Assembly (NCBI GenBank): GCA_003024175.1 | Contig: MDYQ01000247.1 | Coordinates: forward strand, 1-38,517 | Direction of reading: 5' to 3' | Length of the DNA: 38,517 nt | DNA from: Planoprotostelium fungivorum | Taxonomy: Eukaryota; Evosea; Variosea; Cavosteliida; Cavosteliaceae | Shown here: one piece after another, positions 32,103 through 38,517 of the stretch | Layout of the letters: the number at the start of each line of letters is the position of its first letter | Position numbering within the stretch: the stretch's first letter is position 1 | Made by a program: the position numbers and the translations under genes | The notes under the pieces: generated by a model | Told to the model about the DNA's origin: nothing | What the model saw: only the letters and a program-made list of their open reading frames with translations | Databases searched by the model: none

Positions 32103-33174
32103 ATGAACGATAGACTATCGGAGCTACAGAAGGTGAGTTCACCAAACACCACTCTGAACTTTCGACACACTGTTTGAGATCATCTGTGTTGATCATTGCA
32201 GATCCAATCGACTGATGCATGGTCAAGATCTCCTGTCCCTCTTCAGACAATCGATCCAAACATCATAGAGACAGATAAGGAACACAAGAAACAGAAGAAA
32301 AGTAAGACGAAGAGAACAAAGTCCACGGAATCAGAGCCATCACCTTCAGAAGATGGAGATTTCATGACGAGCTTCTTCTCTCAAGTCGGTCAGATGAAGA
32401 AGACGATCACGATGATCGAAGAAACGACGCGAAGACTGCAAGCGGTCACCACTCAGACAGATCTGAGTTCATTATCCTCCCTCCTCGGCGATACCAACTG
32501 CAGCATCGCACAACTCCGCGACGATCTCCTTCTCATGGGAAAAGAGAACACGATGCTGGGTGACGATCCAAAGATCGCTCGATCATCAGAGTACACCATA
32601 CGAGTCAATGCATTCTACGCCATCAAGTCCAAGTTTTTCGATGCGGCGAGGCATTACGAAGAGGCTCAACTGCGAGCGAAAAACAAGGAAGAACAACATG
32701 CAGAGCGTAGAATCCGCGTAGGTGAGAACATGATGATGCACATCCTCCATCTGACCGTCTTCAGTGTTACCTCATGCGACACAAGACGAGATCGAAGAGA
32801 TCGTCAACCAAGGAGACGACATCTTTCAACAGAAGCTCATGGACAAGAGACAACACCAAGCCGCCGTGGAAGCCCTCACCGTTGTAGAAACCCAACGCCA
32901 ACAGATCCACCATCTCGAGCAGTCCATCGCAGAACTCCACCAATTGTTCTTAGACATGGCCCTATTAGTCGATGAGCAGGGGGAGATGATCAACGTCATC
33001 GAGATGAACGTCAACAAGACGAGGCAGTACGTCATAGAGGCCAACCACGAGTTGAAGTTGGCACTCAAGTATTCAAAGTCTGCCAGAAAGAAGATTGCCG
33101 TTCTCATCGTAGGTGCAGTGGTGGGCGTTGCGGTCGGGGTCGGGGGTCTCGCTACGAAATTAGTGGGGATATAA
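32103..33174 (+). CDS. Syntaxin (Qa-SNARE)
   Basis: Three exons (32103-32132, 32202-32721, 32765-33174) give 319 residues. The start MNDRLSELQK is typical for plasma-membrane-type syntaxins. A Lys/Ser-rich segment of about 30 residues precedes the Habc helices (FFSQVGQMKKTITMIEE, SSLSSLLGDTN, YTIRVNAFYAIKSKFFDA). The SNARE helix spans IHHLEQSIAELHQLFLDMAL and VDEQGEMINVIEMNVNKTRQ, with the central zero-layer Gln in DEQGEM. It closes with a single C-terminal anchor rich in Val and Gly (IAVLIVGAVVGVAVGVGGLA). The protein should drive vesicle fusion at its target membrane. The long basic insert before Habc is unusual. Confidence 0.93.
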
Positions 33175-33577
33175 ATATTTATTGTGTTTTATTTCTCTGT
33201 TTCTGATACGTGGCCCTCTAAGTCGATCATCTCTCTCATGTGACGACTTAGATTGCACAAGCAACAGACCATCCGTGAGGATGAGTGGACTCATCCTCTC
33301 CCATGTGTCCACTAAGTTGCACAAGCAGTTGTATGTAGATGTTCACGTCTATCGATGCACGTGGTGAATCCTGCCTTCAGATGAGAATGATATCATCGTG
33401 TGGTGTGGCTCTGTGACGGTTTTGACGGTATGATTCGGTGTTCATCTACAGCTCCTTTAGCCGTAAGTGGCGTCGGAGGGCGGAAGTCGAGCCTCCTAGG
33501 AAGGCGAGGAAGATCAATCGCCGGGGGCACAATTGTGTCCTCCACCATGCTCACAAATATCTCGACGCTTGTTCGAG
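33175..33577. other. Intergenic region with hairpin, between syntaxin and the MFS gene
   Basis: The 403 nt hold a short hairpin and two related copies of TTGCACAAGCA. An open stretch before the MFS start could extend that protein N-terminally, but no upstream ATG in the right frame is convincing. Confidence 0.35.
33277..33298. repeat. Perfect short inverted repeat flanked by TTGCACAAGCA copies
   Basis: GAGGATGAG and CTCATCCTC form a 9-bp stem with a TGGA loop. The copies of TTGCACAAGCA lie to the left (33253-33263) and right (33314-33324), each inside a longer similar stretch. The arrangement suggests a small structured RNA or 3'-end element, but nothing confirms it. Confidence 0.4.
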
Positions 33578-35559
33578 ATGCAGAGCACAGACCAAACTCT
33601 ACCACGCCGGCCGTGGCGTTATCACGTGACAAGCTACGCAGACATCGCCAATGCGAAGTATCAAGGGAAGGGAACGAAAGAAAGTCCATACATCGTGGAC
33701 TGGCTTCCGGGAGATGTTGAAGATCCTATGAAGTGGTCTGATCTACGAAAATGGTCTCTCACATTATTCGTCTCTATTGCCACTCTGGCCGTTGCCTTCT
33801 GTTCATCAGCATATGTGAGTCACAGATCTGATGGTGCACGAGGAATGACGGACGACAGAGTGGCGGAGCACGAGAGATCCTCTTGGAGTTCAAGACAGGA
33901 ACCATCGAGTTCATCTTGGGAGTGTCACTGTTTGTCCTGGGTTTTGCTTTAGGTCCACTCTTGTGGGCTCCATTATCAGAGGTGATGTGATGTTTTCAAG
34001 ATCACGATCTCTAAATTCTTTAGATCTTCGGTCGAAGACTTCTCTTCCTGATCACCTACGCTGCTCTCACTGCATTCAACGCCGGAGCTGCGGGGGCTCA
34101 GAACATCGAGACCCTCCTCATCCTGCGTTTTTTCGCAGGATCATTCGGTTCTTCTCCCCTGACCAACGTGAGAAGTGAATCACGTGACACGTAAAATGAC
34201 GTCATCAGTCAGGAGGTACCCTGGCCGATATGTTTCCCGCCAAAACGAGAGGCCTTGCCATGGTTCTCTTCGCTGCGGCTCCCTTTTTGGGACCGGCAAT
34301 TGGGCCCATCGTTGGAGGCTTCGTGGGACAGACCATCGGTTGGAGATGGATCGAAGGTACGTCTCTCGTCCATTTCTTTCATTCTCTCTTATTCTCTTTT
34401 CCTCACGTTACAACAGGTGTCATGGCTATCTTCACGGGTTTCATCTTGATACTGGGCTACTTGGTACTACCAGAGACATACGCCCCCGTGCTCCTGCGAC
34501 AGCGTGCAAAGTTGCTGTCAAAGACGGAGAGGGCCGAATACGTGTCCAAGTTCGAGGCACAGAAGAGACTCAACTACGTCGACCTCTTCAAGACCTCCCT
34601 GGGTCGTCCCTGGGTCCTACTCTTCTTAGAACCCATCGTCCTCCTATTGAGCATCTACATGGCCATCGTCTATGGGTGAGTTTTACCCTCGTCTCGTTGT
34701 AGTCTGACGATATCGCAGTATCCTTTACATGCTCTTCGCAGCGTTTCCCATCGTCTTTCAACAGGGAAGGGGCTGGTCGCCCGGCATCGGTGGCTTAGCT
34801 TTCCTCGGTATCATTGGTGGCATGGTGTGCACCGTTGCCTACTGTGTATTCATCGAAAATCCACGTTACACGAAGGCGGTGGACAGGAACAACGGGAGAG
34901 CTCCACCCGAAGAGAGGCTGCCCACGGCCATCATCGGAGCCTTCTTACTTCCCATCGGTTTATTTTGGTTCTCTTGGACCAATTATCCTTCCATTCACTG
35001 GATCGTCCCCATTCTGGCAGGAGCTCCCTTCGGTGAACGAATTGAGAGGAACTCTTCATCTGATAGATGGACAGGCGCTGGTATGGTCTTTGTCTTTCTA
35101 GCCATCATGAACTACCTGGTCGACACGTACGTCATCTATGCTGCCAGTGTTCTGGCTGCCAACTCTGTATTGAGAAGTTTATTTGGTATGGCATTCCGTG
35201 AGTCCATTTCAATGTGGTGTTCATCACTCACCCGCACTTCAGCTCTCTTCACCAGCAACATGTACAAGACCCTGGGCATACACTGGGCCTCTTCTATCGC
35301 CGCTTTTCTCTCGCTCGTCTGCATCCCAGCACCCATCGTCTTCTATTTATACGGCGCTCGCATCAGAGCTGCATCGAAATACGCAACGGAAGCAGAGGCT
35401 TTCATCATCAAGATGATGGAGGCTGCCAGGAAGGCGAGAGAGCCACCATCGCAGATCAAAGACGAAGCGGGAGGTGTCACCGAAGAGGAAGAGATGACGG
35501 AGCTATCGAAATCAGTTGTGATCAACGTAAGAGAGAAAGAGTCTGGCTCTGCTGTGTGA
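33578..35559 (+). CDS. Major facilitator superfamily transporter, DHA1 drug/polyamine type
   Basis: Eight exons (33578-33814, 33859-33981, 34024-34167, 34209-34356, 34417-34675, 34719-35032, 35075-35197, 35243-35559) give 554 residues. The N-terminal cytosolic part VDWLPGDVEDPMKWSDLRKW matches the D-P-x-N/K-W entry of fungal DHA1 carriers. Membrane segments follow the 12-helix plan: LTLFVSIATLAVAFCSSAY, FVLGFALGPLLWAPLSEIFG (MFS motif A with FGRR), GSFGSSPLTNSGGTLADMF, FLGPAIGPIVGGFVGQTIGW and, after a charged central loop, VLLFLEPIVLLLSIYMAIVY. It probably exports toxic compounds or polyamines by proton antiport at the cell surface. Resemblance to fungal carriers could mean transfer or shared ancestry. 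The start at 33578 is the first ATG in frame after the gap; a more upstream start is possible. Confidence 0.88.
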
Positions 35560-35649
35560 TAAAGTTTTGACCGTTTGTAAATTGTAAAATACACTTGGAT
35601 TCACACCTAATTGTAGAATTGTAGATTTTCCTCCAGCTCCGGCAGAAAC

Positions 35650-38509
35650 ATGCCTCGCCTGATCGATCCGGTCCATTGGTCCATCATCGATCAAGCGTCT
35701 GAAGATACGACCCAACCTTTCATCTCCTTTCAGAGTCGTGCCGGAAATCGATTTCACATCCATCCGGTTGATGATGAACTCGTCCGAATCGTCCACGTGC
35801 CACCGAAAGATAAAAACGCCCCTTTCTCTCTGAGAGTCATCTCGTGGGAGGAGAGGAGATCGAAATGGTCCGTCACAATCATCAATCCAAAGAGCATCCA
35901 ATTGTCCAACACTACCAGTGCCATCGACATCCATGTGGATATATCTCACTCTCTGTCGCTCACGTGGTCTCGTAATGGAATCACCTTTTTGAAAGACTTC
36001 AAGATGGCATACTCTCACGACATCCGCACAGGAAGGATGTACCACCGAATCTTTCGTGATTCGTACATCACCACCGACGAACATCAGAAGACCGTCAATC
36101 ATAATCATCCTCACCCTCCGTCACAAGTGGAATTCGTCTACGGTCTTGGAGAGACAAAAGGTGGTCTCATGAAAGGAGGCAAGAGATACACCATCGATTC
36201 AAGGGACAGCTTGGGATATGATCCAGAAGAAACCGACCCTCTTTACAAGATCTGTCCCTTCTACACCATCCACGACAGCCAGAAGAACACTTGGACCGGC
36301 TTATACTACAACACACTCGTCCCTTCCATCATCGATCTAGGCGCCGAACACGATTTCAGCACCGGAAACTTCCGCAGCTACACCGTGGAGAACGGTACGT
36401 CCCTCCCCCACCATTTCTCTCTCATCCCTCATCAGGTCCGCTCGACTACTACGTCTTAGCCCCCCGCGGCGGCCTCCCCGACGTCATTTCTCAGTTTGCT
36501 CGCCTCGTCACTCCACACTCCACCGGTCCCATGGGAAGTCCCAAAGACGGTTGGCAGACTAGCCCGACGCTCCCAAATCTGTCCCAATTTGGCTACCTGG
36601 CCAGCAGCCTCACCCTCTCTGAAAGGAAGGACGCTCAAACGGCCGTGTCAGAGTACATCGTCGAGACGAGACAGCACGGGTTTCCGGTGGATGGAATGCA
36701 TCTCAGTTCGGGATATTGCGTGGACGAGAAGAGTCAAGAGAGGAATTATTTCGTGTGGAATCGAGAAAAGTATCCGGACCCCTCGGAGATGGGAAGAAAG
36801 ATGGAGGAGGAGATGTCGTGTCAGCTCATCATCAATGTCAAGCCATGGTGATCGTCACATCTATCATCATCCATCATCATCCATTCATCCATTCATCCAT
36901 CATCATCCACCATCATCCATTCATCCATCATCATCCATCATCTCACGATCATCACACCGACACGATCCACGACAGGTTATTAGACGGCCACCCCTGGTAC
37001 ACTTCCACCTCCACCCAACGAGCTTTCGTCCGCTCCCCTCCCGATGCCCTCGACGACTCCGACCGCTGCGGCCACAACGGCGAGGCGAAGACCATCCACT
37101 GGAGTGCAAACATGGGCGAGACTGCAAAGGGCTCTTACATCGACTTCTCTTCCACCGAAGGTGACCAAGCTTGGCGCGGCTTCTTACGAGAAGGAGTCAT
37201 GCGTCATCATATCACCGGCGTGTGGATAGACAACAACGAATTCAGCACACTCTACGATGATTGTGTCTCGTTGAGAGGACAAGTGAACCCGTGGATGGAG
37301 CCGACGAATACAACGGAAACGGAAGTCAGCGGTAGGATGGGGTGGAGAGGTGACATCGCCGTGGGAGCCGTGGGAAGACAAGTCCTCACCATGGGAATGG
37401 CCCGCTCGACTTTCACGGAGCTGCTGCTCCATTCCCCCGGAATCCGTCCCACCGTCGTGACTCGATCGGCCGTGCCCGGTATCCAAGCTTACGCACACGG
37501 CACGTGGAGTGGAGACAACAGCACGACGTGGGAGACTCTACGCTACAGCACGAAGATGTCCCTCTCTGTCGGCGTCAGCTTCGGCCCCGGCCTGTACGGT
37601 CATGACATCGGTGGCTTCAGCGGTACAAACAGCCCGTCGGCAGAGCTGCTGATCAGGTGGTGTCAGCAGTCCGCGTGGCATACGAGGTTCACTGTTCACT
37701 CTTGGAAGAAGATATCGACGACCTTGTTCATGTTCGAAGGCGAGCAGCCTGAGACGACTGAGATACTGAGAAAGACAATCGAGTGGAGATATCTGCTGTT
37801 ACCTAGCTTGTATTCTCTCTACGTCACGGAATATCACAGGAAAGGACATCCAGTCTTGAAGGTGAAGAGAAGTGATGACACCATCATCTACATCGATACG
37901 TTCGTCATGATGATGATGATGATGATCTGACGATGATGACAGCCACTCCTGTGGTATCACAGTGTAGAACACCAGACGTTGACTCAAGACGAGCAGTTCC
38001 TCTTTGGTTCCCACGTCTTAGTCGCTCCCGTCCTCACTTTTCAATCGAGAGACATCACCTTCTACCTGCCGTGCGGTCAATGGTGCGAGCTCGACACCGG
38101 AAAATGGTTCGAGTCCACCGGTGAGACCATCACCATGGCTGCACCTCTCTCGAGGTGCCCGACATTGGTTCGGGCGGGAGGCATACTCGTGTTGGGAGGG
38201 GTGTGTCAGACCCACGCGTTCGACCGTGCGGGACGTACGGAACGTACGGTACTACTGTTTCCGGGGCCCAGTGGAGGAGAGGGGGAGTTTACGCTCGTAG
38301 AGGACGATGGGAGGACGAACGACGCGGGATTTCGAGGAGTTTTCAGCGAGATCTCCATTCGATTCGAGGCCGATGCCAGCGAAGTACGTGTGGAGATGGA
38401 GACGAAGAGGGGGGACTACAAGGGACAGTGGGATTACCATTTTAAGCTGCCAGACGGAGACACGAGGACCATTCGTGGAGTGGAAGAGAAGATGAAGTAT
38501 GTCGTCTGA
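35650..38509 (+). CDS. Glycoside hydrolase family 31 alpha-glycosidase
   Basis: Four exons (35650-36394, 36436-36847, 36976-37861, 37943-38509) give 869 residues, a normal GH31 length. The N-terminal beta-sandwich ends in VEFVYGLGETKGGLMKGGKR, typical of GH31. The barrel carries GVWIDNNEF with the nucleophile Asp, and HGTWSGDNSTTWE with the acid/base Asp. SFGPGLYGHDIGGFSGTNSP and ELLIRWCQQSAWHTRFTVHS are further family signatures; a C-terminal beta domain follows (EFTLVEDDGRTND). No signal peptide is visible, so it may act inside the cell or reach lysosomes another way. The substrate could be an alpha-glucoside; the DNNE nucleophile motif differs from the common DMNE. Confidence 0.92.
36860..36945 (+). 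repeat. CATC/CATT tandem repeat inside a GH31 intron
   Basis: The 128-nt intron at 36848-36975 is built mainly of CATCATCATCCATTCATCCAT-like units. It is larger than most introns here, and the excess length is the repeat. Confidence 0.75.
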
Positions 38510-38517
38510 TAAAGAAG

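Noticed and set aside
36860-36945. Possible CRISPR-like array of CATCATCC repeats
   Set aside because: Units are short and contiguous with no unique spacers, and it lies within a spliced intron of a eukaryotic gene.
1-38517. Bacterial, viral or plasmid origin of the window
   Set aside because: Dense spliceosomal introns and eukaryote-specific genes throughout exclude it, and no integrase, transposase or phage gene is seen.

Overview
The window is nuclear DNA from a compact, intron-rich eukaryotic genome. All recognisable genes are eukaryotic: an ARP10-like dynactin subunit, RAE1, cytosolic-type valyl-tRNA synthetase, a histone deacetylase, a syntaxin, an F-box protein and a GH31 glycosidase. 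Almost every gene is cut by short GT-AG introns, typically about 36-80 nt. The standard code fits throughout. The gene mix (31-residue ankyrin repeats, F-box plus SMI1/KNR4-like protein, arginine deiminase, fungal-type MFS carrier) suggests a free-living amoebozoan, perhaps a protosteloid amoeba. That assignment is inference, not proof. A single N at 8221, flanked by two copies of the same 141 nt, shows that this is a draft scaffold.

Layout. 1-691 (-): N-terminal part of an ARP10-like gene. 979-2346 (+): RAE1. 2669-4346 (+): ankyrin-repeat protein with reading-frame breaks. 4380-8630 (-): valyl-tRNA synthetase in 19 exons. 9607-12318 (+): histone deacetylase with an N-terminal FHA-like domain and a basic/tudor-like middle. 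12551-16478 (-): large secreted/multi-membrane-span protein (copy A). 16646-17592 (-): GNAT acetyltransferase. 17761-21019 (-): arginine deiminase joined in one gene model to a second guanidino-modifying domain of the CtlX type. 21154-24620 and 24748-28484 (+): tandem copies B and C of the family seen in copy A; B carries lesions. 28602-29663 (+): F-box/SMI1-like. 29811-30300 (-): ubiquitin-like remnant. 30839-31789 (+): DUF1295 membrane protein. 32103-33174 (+): syntaxin. 33578-35559 (+): MFS transporter. 35650-38509 (+): GH31 glycosidase.

The genes do not form one pathway. The most interesting points are the deiminase-hydrolase fusion, which could take arginine through citrulline to ornithine on one polypeptide; the FHA-HDAC fusion, which could bring a deacetylase to phosphorylated chromatin proteins; the three-member receptor-like family with conserved membrane parts and divergent ectodomains; and recurring sequence motifs shared by introns of unrelated genes. 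Splice sites were placed by eye from GT-AG signals, frame continuity and protein-family resemblance, so individual boundaries may be off by a few bases.
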